The notes under the pieces are model-generated. The model searched no databases. It saw nothing but the letters and a program-made list of their open reading frames with translations, and had not been told where the DNA came from. A stretch of DNA of 64,000 nucleotides. Source: Glandiceps talaboti (Eukaryota; Hemichordata; Enteropneusta; Spengelidae). Below are positions 36,258-50,014 of the stretch, one piece after another. The position numbers and the translations under genes are program-made. Numbering within the stretch: the stretch's first letter is position 1; every line of letters starts with the position of its first letter. The stretch is taken from positions 4,897,101-4,961,100 of the forward strand of contig NC_135550.1 of the NCBI RefSeq assembly GCF_964340395.1, written 5' to 3'.

Positions 36258-37914
36258 TAATAATTAGAAAATATCATTCACGATGAACTTACTAGACAAA
36301 TCAAGTGATGTACATTAGTAAGCTTACAAACAGTCACTTCTTATCTGACAGTACAGTTTTGGACCTAGTCGTGAGTAATGATCTAATTCTGTAGACATAT
36401 ATTCTCATGATGTTTATGCTTTAGCTAATAGAAACAACAAAACAGGGTAAATGCCGTTGACAGAAGACAAGAAAAAACACTGCTATCTGGCCCCGTCCCA
36501 AGAATAGATTCAATTTAAACTGGCAAGACACAAACACGAAAAGCCATTACAAACCATCCATCTGAAACAATAGGCCTAGAGTGTGTATGCGATGTTAGGT
36601 TTCTCTTTTTTCTCTCTTTAATTTTGTTTGTTTGTTTACTATTTTGATTGTTCGTAACATCTCAATTTGTATTTCTTTATAATTAGTAAACTTCCTCAAC
36701 TTGCCATCACGGATGGTTGGCCTTTGGTTGGCTCTATGTTGCGCCCTCACAGTCCATTTATTCGGGGTGTAATTTGTAAATAAATAACATTCCATGGTTT
36801 AGATGTCTCTATTAAACGGTTTACTCATTTAAAAGATGGAGTTATTATTTCATAAGAAGTCAATTATATTATTATTATCATTATTATTTAATATTTAAAA
36901 AAAAATTGTCATTTTTCGTACCAAAATTTCGCCAAGATAGGGGGTTTCAAAACAAAAGTTCAATAAACGTGGTACCCCGTGATTCGACTGTCTTTTTATC
37001 TTTTTTCTTTCTCTCTGGTCTATGGTTTTACGCGGGTGAAAACGGAAGGATAAAAGTGGTACCGACGTTAATGTTACGAGAATCCTAGAAAGAAATAGAA
37101 AAGATGTAAACAGGTAAACAGATCTCCAATTGTCGACTTACTAACTCATTCAAACGCGCGAAAGTTAAAATACACATTTGTAGATCATAGAATCCGCGTA
37201 CTATAGCTATTTCGATGTAACGTTACAGCTCAAACACGAACACATCATGTAACGTAAGGGTATGTATGTATCCATGTTCGTTAAACTTGATGTTTACTTA
37301 TCGATTGACGGTGGAAAATTTCAGCCAGAAAGAAATATATGGTCAGTCTGGCGTAGTACTACTAGTAGTACACATTGTGCGGGTGATGTCCCCCCAGGCC
37401 AGTGATATATTTCACAGGAAAATAAAGGTTTATATTTTCGAAAGACTGAATGAAAAACTCTTTCCTTTTGTAATGAACTATACTCCAAAGTTATAGTAAA
37501 TACAAAATGTGTTGTTAGATTTTATGACGAATATAATATTCGCAGTTATACAGCGTGGATTTTAGTTTTGAAGAAATATTGGCAACTAGCTGTCATGTCG
37601 ATTGGTTATATTATACATTTGTATCACATACACATGGCCTTTTTTATTACCATTCTCAACTATGCATGCATATCAAATAGCTGCAGATGAAAAACTGTCA
37701 TCTTCTGGTTTTTTTTTAAATGTCCAAAGAATATCGAAAGTGTACACTGCCTGTACTATAAGTACTATAAGTACAGGCAGTGTCTGGGTATAGTCTTAAT
37801 ACCCAGATGTCTATACTACTCATTGTAGTTCACATTTGTCTTCAAGATAGGGAGCTACATACCCATATAGTACATGTAGACAGAGACTTTGTCCCAAAAC
37901 TAACTCATTCCGAA
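36258..37914. other. Intergenic; hairpin at 37744-37783
   Basis: No gene recognised. ACACTGCCTGTACT and its exact inverse AGTACAGGCAGTGT flank a 12-nt loop at 37744-37783. Confidence 0.45.
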
Positions 37915-38230
37915 ACACAGTACAGTGTGCACCTTGACTTAGAAATTCACACAACACAGTACAGTGTGCACCTTGACTTAGAAATTCACACAACACAGTA
38001 CAGTGTGCACCTTGACTTAGAAATTCACACAACACAGTACAGTGTGCACCTTGACTTAGAAATTCACACAACACAGTACAGTGTGCACCTTGACTTAGAA
38101 ATTCACACAACACAGTAGTGTGCACCTTGACTTAGAAATTCACACAACACAGTACAGTGTGCACCTTAACTTTGAAATTCACACAACACAGTACAGTGTG
38201 CACCTTGACTTTGAAATTTACACAATATTT
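37915..38230. repeat. 39-bp minisatellite, about 8 copies
   Basis: Unit ACAGTACAGTGTGCACCTTG plus ACTTAGAAATTCACACAAC. The first five or six copies are nearly identical, one lacks four bases and the last two diverge. Since 39 is divisible by three, frames stay open on both strands. Confidence 0.95.
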
Positions 38231-38321
38231 CAGTTAAAATGTGTCTATTACAAATTAGATTGCAAATGATGCAATGATTTCATTCAAAAATGGAATTATA
38301 TATTATGACAGCATGTGTACT

Positions 38322-38686
38322 CCCCTCCCCACTAGTGTACCCCCTCCCACCAGTATACCCGACTCCCCACCAGTGTACCCCTCCCACCAGTGTACCCCCT
38401 CCCACCAGTATACCCGACTCCCCACCAGTGTACCCCTCCCACCAGTGTACCTGCCTCCCCACCAGTGTACCCCTCCCACCAGTGTACCTGCCTCCCCACC
38501 AGTATACCCCTCCCACCAGTATACCCCTCCCACCAGTGTACCCCTCCCACCAGTGTACCCCTCCCCACCAGTGTACCCCTCCCCACCAGTGTACCCCTCC
38601 CACCAGTATACCCGACTCCCCACCAGTGTACCCCTCCCACCAGTGTACCCCTCCCCACCAGTGTACCCCTCCCCACCAGTAAATTT
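38322..38686. repeat. 17-19-bp minisatellite (CCCCTCCCACCAGTGTA)
   Basis: About 20 units with GTGTA or GTATA and either CCCCTCC, CCGACTCC or CCTGCCTCC variants. Strongly pyrimidine-biased; the proline-rich frames are not genes. Confidence 0.95.
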
Positions 38687-38812
38687 TGGTGCTTCACGTA
38701 AAATCATTGTGTACCATGTATTCAACTGGTTTAGAGGACAACCTGCCTCAAATGAATTTAAAGGAACACAAACTAGAATTTACATGTCTTTGGGTGGTTG
38801 GTAATGCTGCAT

Positions 38813-38905
38813 ATTTATACATTCTCGCAAACCACAGCTGTTATTGTTATATGGTGCCGAAAAAGAGGTGGTTTACGACGATGATTTCTAAAGTACTCAC
38901 AGTGT
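38813..38905. mobile_element. Relative of the 16.8-kb foldback
   Basis: ACATTCTCGCAAACCACAGC, TGGTGCCGAAAAAGAGG and GGTTTACGACGATG match 16825-16935 in the same order. Confidence 0.6.
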
Positions 38906-39383
38906 GGTACTTTCTGAAACACACTTAGACACAACTACTTGATAAATGATCTGATGACACAATTTATTATTATATTATAGCATTACCAATTCTAGTGAAT
39001 TTTGTGATGTCATCGCTGTACATTATTACTGATAATGTACTCCGTTATTGGGCATCGCGGCCCCGGAACGAGCATAACAATACAAGCTTATGTCCGTAAT
39101 GAGAGATGAGATTTGTTCTGTTTCTTCATACGACTAGGTATTTTTTCGAAATGTATGTTGTTACTTATGATTGTCGTTTCTACTGTTTAAAAATACAACG
39201 CATTGTTCACAGCAGTTCATTGAAGTGTATATGTGTGTGTACGTGTACGTACGTGTGTCGCTATGATTAGTATTCAGCTTCCGGGCCGAACATGGCAGAC
39301 GATGTTCAGCGCTGTGAATATTATACGTTGTTTTGCGTTTCTTGGTCTACAAATTCACTAGAATTGGCAAAACTATAAAATAA

Positions 39384-39528
39384 TAACAATAATGTACGCC
39401 CTCCCAGTCCATAATGGACTCAAGCAAACTTTGCACTCCATAATGGGCTCGGCTGTCGCCTCGCCCATTATGTCGTTCAAAGTTTGCTTTCGTCCATTAT
39501 GAGCTGGGAGGGCGTACATTATTGTTTA
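39384..39528. mobile_element. ~140-bp foldback element
   Basis: AACAATAATGTACGCCCTCC, CAG..CATAATGGAC and GCAAACTTTG are inverted on the other side (CTGGGAGGGCGTACATTATT at its end). Arms are about 62 bp with few mismatches. Target duplication not clear. Confidence 0.8.
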
Positions 39529-40534
39529 AATATATGTATCCAAAATGTTCAAGGAATCCCTACTATGCAATCAAATGCAATTATTGTTTTAACGATGTCA
39601 GAAGACAATTGTAATGCATGCTGCATGGACATTAAATAGCTTCATGGAGTGTATTATATTAATATATTCACTTGAGTAAAAAACATATAAACTGCAGCTT
39701 GTGCCACCTTTAAGCATTCTGACTTGATATAAAATGAAATAGCACCAGGATATTAAAGATTTACTGTGGGATAAGATGTCTAAAGTTTATAGAGGAGATA
39801 CATTTGTATGTGCTCAATCACAGCTAGCCCTCAGTTGCTTATTCCATAAATAAAAGTTATAACCTATATGATATGAGCAGTAAAGTCTTGTATTTATTTA
39901 ACCTTTGAACCCCAAATCTTGACATAAAGGAGAAGATATGAAGTGATGGACAAATATTAGGGGTAAGTTTATCACTGTGTAAACTAGACAAGTGTTTACT
40001 TCTTGGGTTTATTTTATCACCAAATAAATTACCTGTAATGTAAACATTTGCCTGTGTATATACATGTATATTCATAGATTTACTGCTTTTTAAAAATCAT
40101 ATATTAGATTTATTTGTTCAGTCCCTCCCCTTGCTATTTTTCACTTTAAAAGTGTCAGGTTACACCATGACACTACTAGTACTAGGAGTTTTATCTTATT
40201 GCCAGCCGGCCCACATCTCTGTTATGAGTTTATAAAACTTGAGCAAAAAACCTTGTATAGGAGAGGGCAACTGCTGTTTAAAGGCTACTAGGAGTAGGTG
40301 TTATGAGTGTTTAACTTGAAATATTTGATTACAGTCTGAATGACTATAGTTACTAAACCTATTGTGGTATATTTTGTCTGTAAAGCCCTATACCTTCATG
40401 TTGAAAACTAGGTTGTTAATAAATGTTTTCTTGTATTTACAGTGTCAATATTATCCCCAATGTAAAAATGTTGTCTAATTTTGTCAAAGAATAGAAGCTT
40501 AGTGGAATCATGTGTCTGTCTGTCTGTCTGTCCC

Positions 40535-40632
<98 letters not shown>

Positions 40633-42340
40633 CCAAGTTCATGACCTTTTTATAATCCTTAAAGCCACTTCGTAGATAATCTAGTGTGGGTTTACAGTCA
40701 TGTAAGATTAAACCATGCACATTATGCATACAAATAGTACAAACTTGGCATGCTGGCAGACACGTACGTACCAAGGGAAGGAAAGGTAATACATTATGTT
40801 GGTCAGTGCATACAAATTAATTATCACTAATAAAGACATCTGAAAGTAGATGAAAACCATGTCACTGGAAGGATTGATGATAGCTGTCTAGTACATTGTT
40901 AGTCAACTAAGATAAAAGTGTTGGGACTTATTTATCATGGTTGCTTTCACAGGCTGTTTAAACTTGGTTTAAAATGGTAGCATGTGAGTCTCTTGGTTGA
41001 GGTAAGGAAGGTTAATGACATCATGTACATTATGTATGTCTGTATGGATCAATGAACAAGTATCCAATTTAGTCGCTATAGTCTTACAATATAGGATTGC
41101 CCAGAGACTTGTTTTGGTGTTATACTATCTAAAAAGGTTGGTGTGGCAAGCTTGTAACAGCAAGGCAAGTCTCTAGGCTATAATTACATATAGTTGATCA
41201 GAGGAATGTTTGTGATTATAGAATAGAATAGAATGCATCTGTTAAAGAAAACTACATTTCTTCATTGGATTTTCTGCAGTAAGTATTTGGTGCTAAAACA
41301 AACTCGTAAATATATAAACTAGAGTGATAATAGTTAACAAAAATAACAAAATAAAGTTTGTACAGAAAGTGTCAACTTTACAATGTAGGTTAGATAAATG
41401 TAAAATGTAATATCTTTTATCTCTGTAGAATGAATGATTGAAGATGATAGTGATAGTAGTATAGGAAACTAGACTATGTAGGTATGGTAAATGCATGTAG
41501 GGTTGGAGAGTATCATGGAAGACCTGATTCTATAAATTTAGCTAACGGTCCAGTCCATTTTCATCAATTTTGCATAATGGAAGGTAATATTATTTGATCT
41601 TATTAATTATTGTATATTTGATCTTAATGTAATTTACTTCCAGCATCAGGAGTTGGATAGAGTTCTAATATATGGTAGGTTCTTGTATTATAAGTAGCCA
41701 ATAGTCTAGAAGATATGTATGATGTATGTGCGCCAGTTAGCATGCACACAGGACTGGTATGATAGAGCTGAACTAGTCTAGATGCTAGCATGCTACAGTA
41801 TTAGTCTGGATGCCGATGTTGCCTTGAGTGGAGATGTAAATCGTAATGATACTGTATAGGAACTAGACTATAGCATGGTATGAAATCATCTCTTCATGAG
41901 AGATCTAGATCTTGAGATTCGATACCACAGATAGCCGTGGGCTGAACGACAATGTATCATATGCGTGCATAGTGGATCACACTGCAGATTAGGTCTTCAG
42001 CTAGTGTACATTGTAGTGTGTACCTGTCTGTATTATGGTGTATATCCTCGATGACCTTTGAACTCTTATCATCTGATGGTAAATATACATAAAGATAAGT
42101 ACTTATTTGAATTGTCAGTGGTATGAGGAGACATGCTAAGCACAAACTCAGTGCACTGCACCACTGTACAACTCCCTGATAGACATGTGGTATCTCTTAA
42201 TTGTCTCTGGCGCAGTCAAAAAATGTTTATCATTCGCTGAATTATTATGATAGCAAATGATCAGAAATTAATCTTCACCAAGGATTGGTCCATGTGAAAG
42301 GTTTGAAATAGAATATTTGCACTGTTTTGGAAAAGAAAGT
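39529..42340. other. Intergenic, no gene recognised
   Basis: AT-rich DNA, with the microsatellite at 40511-40628 listed separately. The frame at 39857-40075 (minus) shows no motif. Confidence 0.4.
40511..40628. repeat. (TGTC)n-(TC)n microsatellite
   Basis: About 14 TGTC units then about 27 TC units. Confidence 0.95.
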
Positions 42341-42344
42341 TACA

Positions 42345-42835
42345 TCATTGACCTTCCCACCTGATGTACGTTACTTGTGTAATCAATTACTTAAATATAA
42401 GGTGAGTTGAAGTTATATTATATATGTACATTTTTTGTATATATGTATGTGCATGACCATGGTAGCTGAGACTTAAAGTAGTAAATTAGTTTTACAAGAT
42501 GTCAATTTTGCATTTCTTTGGCATAGCACCTTCTCACCAGATTTACAGACTGAGATTTTACTTGTGTAAGCTGTCAGTAATTGCATGCTGAGGTATGTGT
42601 ATGTATGTACTATGTATGTACATATGTATGTACGTATATGTATATGTTCATTTGCCATTTCTTTACTAGCCACATGAGTTTCTCTCCTGATGTATGTAGA
42701 TATATCACTTGTACAATCAATACTTACAATAAGATCAGTTGACATGTGTATGTGTATGACCATTGTACTTCACATTGACAAATTTCAATATGTCAATTTT
42801 GCTTTTCTTGCCAGAGATCGACTGGCCACTGTTCA
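42345..42835. repeat. Diverged direct duplication, ~310 bp apart
   Basis: CCTGATGTA.GT...CTTGT.CAATCAA.TACTTA..ATAAG.T.AGTTGA, ATGACCAT.GTA and ATGTCAATTTTGC.TTTCTT occur near 42361-42520 and again near 42687-42810. Confidence 0.5.
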
Positions 42836-45800
42836 CTACAGTATACTCAGGTATTTTTCCCAAGAACATCAACACTTTAACATCACACATTTCTAGGCTA
42901 GTACTAGACTGGCATTAGTCCCTGGGGAGATTTTTTTGTCTCATAATTTAATTTATTTCCCACAAAAGAAATAAACATAAAAATAACAAGTAGACATTAA
43001 CATCCAAACAAGAACTTGAAAAGATTTAAAGTTGTGGGTAAGAGACTTAGAAAATAGTTTTGAGAAAACTAATCAAACTTAGCCACTCGATTTCAAGAGT
43101 GTCAATTGCTTATCAAACTGTGGTGTCTGTAGTTTGTCAAAGTAAATAATACTACTTATAATATAATACTACAAAATCAGAAACTTCTAAAGAATCTTCT
43201 AATGTTTTGAATTTGTTATTCATTTCAAGTTTTGTTTACTGATCATATATTTTCAGGTTTAAAAAAAAGAAACCCTCTGTTGATATTTGTTGAGTGGAAT
43301 TACTTTGCTGACAGTCAGTTTGTTGTGAAATTCAGATATGGCAAACTCAAGAGAACAGCTCAGTGTAGTTGTATGTTTGGAGACAGGTGGTTTTATACTA
43401 ATCATTGGATTAGTCAGAAGCGAGATTTGCATCTCAACTACATGTGAGACATCCTAAAAATATAAAATGTGATTGTGACAAGTATAACCTTGCACCAAAG
43501 TCAAAAGTTAAGATCCATGAAAAACAAAAATACTGATGATGTAAACTCGATAGATGTAATAAAAAAGAGCCTTCCAGTGCCCAAAGTCAGGATTAACCTG
43601 AAAGAAAGCCTTAGCGAAAGAAAATGAAAGCCACAGTGTATTAAATAGCGATACATTGAGATGTTAACTGGCTGTGTTTTCAATTATGTATTACTACATG
43701 GCAAGAGAGTTGCCCCTAGGGATATCAAGATACATCATAGCATTACAGCTAGAGTAAAGCGTAAAAACGTTCATTGATTACACGGCGATAAAATATCACT
43801 TTAGCACATGAGAATCAAATTATGTAAATGGAAAGGTAATCATTATGGGAATCTCTATTATGATAATTTTATAAAAAATATGAATGTTGTTTAATTTTGA
43901 ATACACATGAAAGTAGAATTATGGGATGTAATATTGTTTTTCAGATCACATTACCCATTGTATATTTTATGTTTACAGTTGGCTACATTCAAACTAATTG
44001 ATTCAATAATGACCTGATTAACTGAAGTATGTAATTAGCTAATATGCTGATTTAATTTCTAAAGAACAATTTTCTTTTAAATTCATATTACAGCAATGTT
44101 CAGTTCCACATTGGACTGAAAGAAATATTGAAAAAATGATAAATTATATTGTGACAAATACAAAGATTATTGAATTGAAGAATGTTATTATTTTTGGACA
44201 ATTCACAATCTTCGGTGCAGTATGATTTAGCAATTTTCAAAAGTGTCTCTCATCTAAATATTGACTTGAACTTCGTCAATTTTCTTACACATCAATATTC
44301 TGTACTTGTAGTTGTACATACTTTGTTTAAAATTACACTACACACATAGCTGTAACTGCAGGATAATTGTTTCAATCAGACAACCAACAATATATTCACT
44401 TAAAATTGTTAAAACATCAATAATTAGCATAAACTGTAAACTCAGGAAATCTAAGCAGAATCGTACACTTCTATTCATATGTTAAAATATAACTTTGAAA
44501 GTTTCTACAAGTACAGAAAAGTTTTACTTATATTACAATAAGTGAGCAGAGGTTTTAAAATCAATAACCATGAGAAATTCTACTTGTCTATTTAGACAAG
44601 TACTTTCTTAAACCACTTGCCCAAGGTTTCATATTACTTGTCCGGGACAAGTAAAAACATCCTTATATTGAACTCTTACATGTGTACTCACAGGTGATTC
44701 AATACTGTTCAGGGTATACGACATTATGAATAAGTCAAGTCACTATTTCTAATAAAACAGTTTCAAAAGATTTTCCAGTTGCAGTGTTAAAGAATAATTT
44801 CCAAACTTCTAACATTCTTTTTAGACACACATAAGTCTTCAAGATCCAGTCAGTACACACAGTGTCGTATATATACAATACTAAATAGGAAAATATGATG
44901 TGAAGAAAGCCTACTGCTGCAAATGAATTATCTTGGTACAATTTAATTTATTATTTGATTTAATTTAATTTAAAAAAAATTAATATTATTATTTCATTTT
45001 ATTTATTATTTTCTTTGAAAAATGAAATTGCAATATATTTACATTTCTTTTTATTCACAGCAATTTAGTTTTTTTTTTGTACACTAGGAAAGAAGCCTGT
45101 TGTCAGCAAAAAATAACAGTTTATTTTCATTTCAAGTATTAAGACACAATTATTAACATTTCTTCATAGAAAATTTGACCTTAAATAATTTCCTTTATCG
45201 ACCTTTGCCACTGGCACATAGCAGTTAAATTAATATTAATTAAAAAAGAAAGACAGAAAGACAGACAGACAGACACTGAATATCTCCAAATTTGCTAGTT
45301 TGCATATGATTTTATCAGCTCTCCTCGTCAAGAGCTTTGCCAACAATTGTTGACTTGGATGTTGTATTAATAAAATACCTTTTGATCTGATACATTTCAT
45401 GGCCAGACTGCATTGCCTTTGAAAGATTTTAATTAAAATTCTATCTACTTAACATTGCTTTAATCTTCAATCGTAAATTGTATGTCAGAGACAGGACACA
45501 AATGCTGTGAAAAACAATGCTTAAAACAAATTGTCATCAAATGACATAGAATACAATGGTCATTAATTCTTTAGAGTTAAAACATATTATTTTTCCAAAG
45601 GTGCCATCATTTAAATTCTTTGTTTGCTGTCAGCATGTGGATAGGATTTTCAGTAGATTTAGAAAAAACCCACCATATTTCGTTTTGCTCAAAAGGCTGT
45701 TTTATACTATTGAAAATGGACAAACCATGCAAATATCTTCAGAATAATACACTTATTTCTATATAATTGTTTAAGACAACCAAACTTTCTATTTTGACAT

Positions 45801-46039
45801 TTGTATTTCACCAGAGTAGTGGATTTAGGTACAAAATGAAGCAACAGAAAAGTGAATTTTTACACGACATGGTAGCATTGTGGTTTTTTCTGTATTTGAT
45901 TTTTCTCCTTGGCGGATTGGTAGGTTTGGGGGAAATTCAAGGACGACAAACAAAGAATTTAATTGATGGTGCCTAAACTAGGAAAACTACATCCAAATTT
46001 ACTGTTTACAACTACTCATGTCTAACAGTAGGCCTGGAA
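42836..46039. other. Intergenic, no gene recognised
   Basis: Very AT-rich in places (44940-45010). The 71-codon frame at 43232-43447 has no recognisable motif. A short CAGA run lies at 45254-45276. Confidence 0.4.
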
Positions 46040-46388
46040 CATGTAATAATTGTGAACCACAGATACAAACATGTAATAATTGTGAAACACAGATACAAAC
46101 ATAATAATTGTGAAACACAGATACAAACATGTAATAATTGTGAAACACAGATACAAACATGTAATAATTGTGAAACACAGATACAAACGTAATAATTGTG
46201 AAACACAGATACAAACATAATAATTGTGAAACACAGATACAAACGTAATAATTGTGAAACACAGATACAAACGTAATAATTGTGAAACACAGATACAAAC
46301 ATAATAATTGTGAAACACAGATACAAACGTAATAATTGTGAAACACAGATACAAACATAATTATTGTGAAACACAGATACAAACATGT
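46040..46388. repeat. ~27-31-bp minisatellite, about 12 copies
   Basis: Unit GTAATAATTGTGAAACACAG plus ATACAAAC(AT). Unit length varies by the presence of ATGT. The long minus-strand frames (CFTII..VSVFHNYY..CICVSQLL) arise from the repeat. Confidence 0.93.
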
Positions 46389-46800
46389 ACATGTAGTCAT
46401 TACAAAATACATTGTTTTCTTCCATAGACACAGGATTCTGAATAATATCACATTAGCACAGTTTAACACAGTCATAAGTAGCTGCAAGCTTTGTGTACTG
46501 ATTATAGGAGTTAACAGGGTAATGTATTTTATATTCACCACACACACAGACCAAGTACTTTAAGTGTCATAGCCTAATACCATCTGTCCATGTGGACACC
46601 TCTCTCAGTGCATGTGACCTGACATCAACATCCCATCATCCAGTCTTAATGCCCAATTAGAACTTGTAAGTTTATATAATGTGTCATAATGATATCTGAA
46701 GTCAATGAAGACCTTTTTTGCTGTATATCTATCATCATATCTAATGACCTTGTTGATTTCAATCTCCTGTATGAATCCATTTCGACATGTAAAGAGACAC
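46389..46800. other. Non-coding, nothing recognised
   Basis: No frame, repeat or RNA gene identified. Confidence 0.3.
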
Positions 46801-46801
46801 T

Positions 46802-47534
46802 AGCCCTGTCCTCATCTGATTCCATTCAAATTCGAAATTAACCAGATCATTTTAATCCACATCAAATCCACTTTTCGTCCACACTAAAACGCTGAAAGAT
46901 AGATTTGATTCACGTTACAGTAGCGAACCTGTCGCAATCCCAACACGGTCCCCCAGCTTCTATCAGAATTAACTTTGATGCACTTCTGTCCAGCATGGAG
47001 GATTTCACGGGAAAATGACACCGATGAAAGTATGTTCATCTAATAGAGGCCAAGAGAGTTTGTAAATTAAATCTTTTGAAGCAACATAGAGAATCTGACC
47101 ATAGAATGTGTAGGCAGAGGAATGTTACATGTTGAGATCAGTCTCCCCATCTGTTCTGACTACTATGCATGGTCATTATTTAGCTGTTAGATGAACAAAA
47201 ATAGATGAAAAATACACAGATTTTGAAAGCAATGTGGTGTTATTAAAATGTTGACCTTTGGTTCATGATACAATGTTGTTGCAAGTGCATGTAAATCTAT
47301 GATGTCACCACTACATTGGTCCAGATCAAACTAATTCACTCAAGTGCTCACCTGTCCACACCAGATCTAATTGATTGTGATCTGATTCAAATCACTTTGA
47401 TTCAAGTTAAAACCACCACAGGTAGGCTTTGATCTAGATCAGTGAATTCAAATTAGATACAAATTAACCACAAATATGGACAGGTTAATAGAATCGGATC
47501 TGAATTAGATTTTTGTGATGTGGACAGGGTTTGC
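46802..47534. mobile_element. Possible ~730-bp transposon with CCCTGTCC termini
   Basis: GCCCTGTCCTCATCTGATTC near 46803 is inverted near 47500-47532 (GGATCTGAATTAG..., GATGTGGACAGGG). Subterminal ATCTGATTC/GAATCAGAT words recur. No open frame, and flanking duplication is not clear. Confidence 0.5.
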
Positions 47535-49013
47535 AAATATGTATATGCCATTGAAATGAAGGTAAGGCCAAAGGTCAAATATGTAGAACAATGATATCGT
47601 CAAGAATTGTTCTCTTGATTTAAAGATACTACAAGGAGTAAAATTGTCTGTTGATGCTGTCGTTGGGACGATATTAAAATGATGTCTGTTCTTGCTTCTG
47701 TGCTATCTTACATTGTATTTCTCTGACATGCATATCTCCAATTTCATTCAGACCTGGTACAAAGGTGATATATATAATGGCGTAAGATATGCATTAATCA
47801 TGACACTATTGAATATGACTGAATGGTGGCCATGCTTGTTATAAATTTTACCCCATCACTCAAAAACTGTACATGTAGAGACTCCAGTTTAGGTGTCCAC
47901 CCTTATATTATAATGTGAAAGCCATCTTTTAAGGTAGCAGTAAAGGCTATTTTTCTCCCATTTCTTTGATGTATTAAAAAAAAATCATAAAAAATGTCAG
48001 AATAAAGATTTTGCAACCAAACTTGCAGGAAACATCCTTCTTGATATGATTGTTTTAGGAGTATTATTATTTTGTGTTTCTTTATGATTAATGAAATATG
48101 ACACCAGTAAATATGAAAATTAACTATTTTTTTAATATTTTCACTTTTATCTGGGAAACTACATGATGTTTTTCTCTTTTATTGGCATTTATATATTCCT
48201 TATAAAATTATCCAACTTCTGTCGGTGGTTTGTCGATATCCATCTTCATTTTTTTTAAATGAATTTTTAAAACTGTAAATTTCGGTAAAAAAATGAATGC
48301 TACTTTGGCGACACCTGGTCAATATTTCTAAATATGTGCAGATCCTGATTCAAAGTTGGAAAACACACAATTGCATCATAAGGAAGGGAAATTCCAAATT
48401 ACAATGTAAAATCTTGTCTACAGAATTCCCACAGTTTAAAAATATTTCATGTGACACTTCAAGTGAGGACTCTTTTTCCTTCTTAGCAATACCCCATACA
48501 TGTACTGCTAACAATTTCCTGCACTATAATGCTAGTAATATTTGGATAAAATGTTTTGCTCTTAATATGAAAGGCTGTACAGGATGTTGATATTATCTCA
48601 GGATATCTTATCTTATTAACCCTGTCTTCTGCCTGGATCCTTGTCTAATGATAAATTTTTTACATAACATACCCCAAGGATGTGGAGTTTCCAGTATCCC
48701 TGATAACAACTGTAAACAGAAAATGTCACAGCAAAGGTCATTTGTTTGTCGGCTTAGAATTTCACGTAGAAGCCGTGCTTTCCTGATCGATCATAGTACA
48801 GTTAAAAACATTTTATGTCACAACTTTATATGTAAATATATGCCTTTGGAGGAATTACACGTAGTATGATAGAAATACAGTGTGTGTAACAATTTACAAC
48901 TGATCGTTCAATATCAACAATTATATCATCCAAATATTGTTTTGACATTCACTTTTCAATAGCAAATTCATCAATGAAATGACAATTAGATACAAATGTA
49001 AATAGAGATTGGA
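47535..49013. other. Intergenic, no gene recognised
   Basis: A 97-codon frame at 48297-48590 carries no motif and no splice evidence. Confidence 0.35.
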
Positions 49014-49096
49014 AATACAAGTGACCTAAGGGGCCTCGTCACTATGAATTGCTCCATGAATAGTGACAATACCCCTTAGGTCACAAGTATTTTCTG
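49014..49096. mobile_element. Small foldback hairpin element
   Basis: AATACAAGTGACCTAAGGGG...GTCACTAT is inverted as ATAGTGAC...CCCCTTAGGTCACAAGTATT, with arms of about 32 bp and a ~14-nt loop. Confidence 0.75.
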
Positions 49097-49903
49097 GCTG
49101 AATGAAGTAAAATATTGGGAATAATATAATTATACCATAATTTATGAAAAATCTGGAAAAATAATGGCAACTTGGAATGTTTTGACTCATGTTTGGAGCA
49201 CCACAAAAGCAGTGGCGTAGACACAAGTTGTGATGCAGAACAACCAGGTATATAATCCATGATATTTTCTGTTCCAAGACAATATCTTGGCTCAAGGGTA
49301 TGGTATAATACTTGTTGTTGTTAGTTAGAAATACAAAAATTGACCATTTTGTTAAATGTGATGTGATAAGGACATGCCACAATGCAAGTGGATGTTTGAT
49401 GCAATGAAAATATTCAACACATGTGAGCGAGCAACATTGCACTTTCTTAGCCTGATCATGTTACAGTTTGTACTATACAATGTAGATGTGAATAATTCCC
49501 TTGCCAATAGCTTAGGTAGTATCAATGTTTTGATCAAATGTAACTATCAGTCCTCAGGGTATTGGGAAATCATAATATTGCTATCGCTGGCATGTTTTAT
49601 AAGTCAAGTATTGGCCTTGAATTCCTTGTCTGTTGTCATACATATACCCTAGAAACAATCTTTCCAATTATTGTATGCTAGGTCATTTAATCCAGGACAT
49701 GTAATCCATATATGCACGTACATTTGTATTATCATTTGTAATATCCTGTTTAGAATTTTAGTGATGAATTTTGGGCCGAATTCTTATGGAAATCAAATTC
49801 TTAAAATCTTTCCATACTTTATTGCTGTATGGAATCTTGCTTTTCTGTCCTTTTGAAATGATAAATGAAATTTGGGAGTCCCCATCTTGTGTTTTGCACA
49901 CAA
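49097..49903. other. Intergenic, no gene recognised
   Basis: Frames at 49026-49442 (minus) and 49374-49652 (plus) lack motifs. Confidence 0.35.
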
Positions 49904-49961
49904 CTGAACTGGTAAGGTTCAGTAGTGCTATAGAAATGGCAAAGTGTGTGTGTGTGTGTGT

Positions 49962-50014
<53 letters not shown>

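Noticed and set aside
37915-38230. CRISPR-like array of 39-bp repeats
   Set aside because: The repeats are directly adjacent with no unique spacers, and this is an animal genome; it is a minisatellite.
38274-38804. Proline-rich 176-codon frame
   Set aside because: It lies almost wholly in the CCCCTCCCACCAGTGTA minisatellite and is open in several frames.
43232-43447. 71-codon frame preceded by TTTTCAG, possible exon
   Set aside because: No recognisable domain, no partner exon with matching phase and a surrounding AT-rich intergenic region.
46012-46547. Minus-strand 139-182 codon frames with VSVFHNYY repeats
   Set aside because: Produced by the 27-31-bp minisatellite; overlapping frames are open in all three phases.
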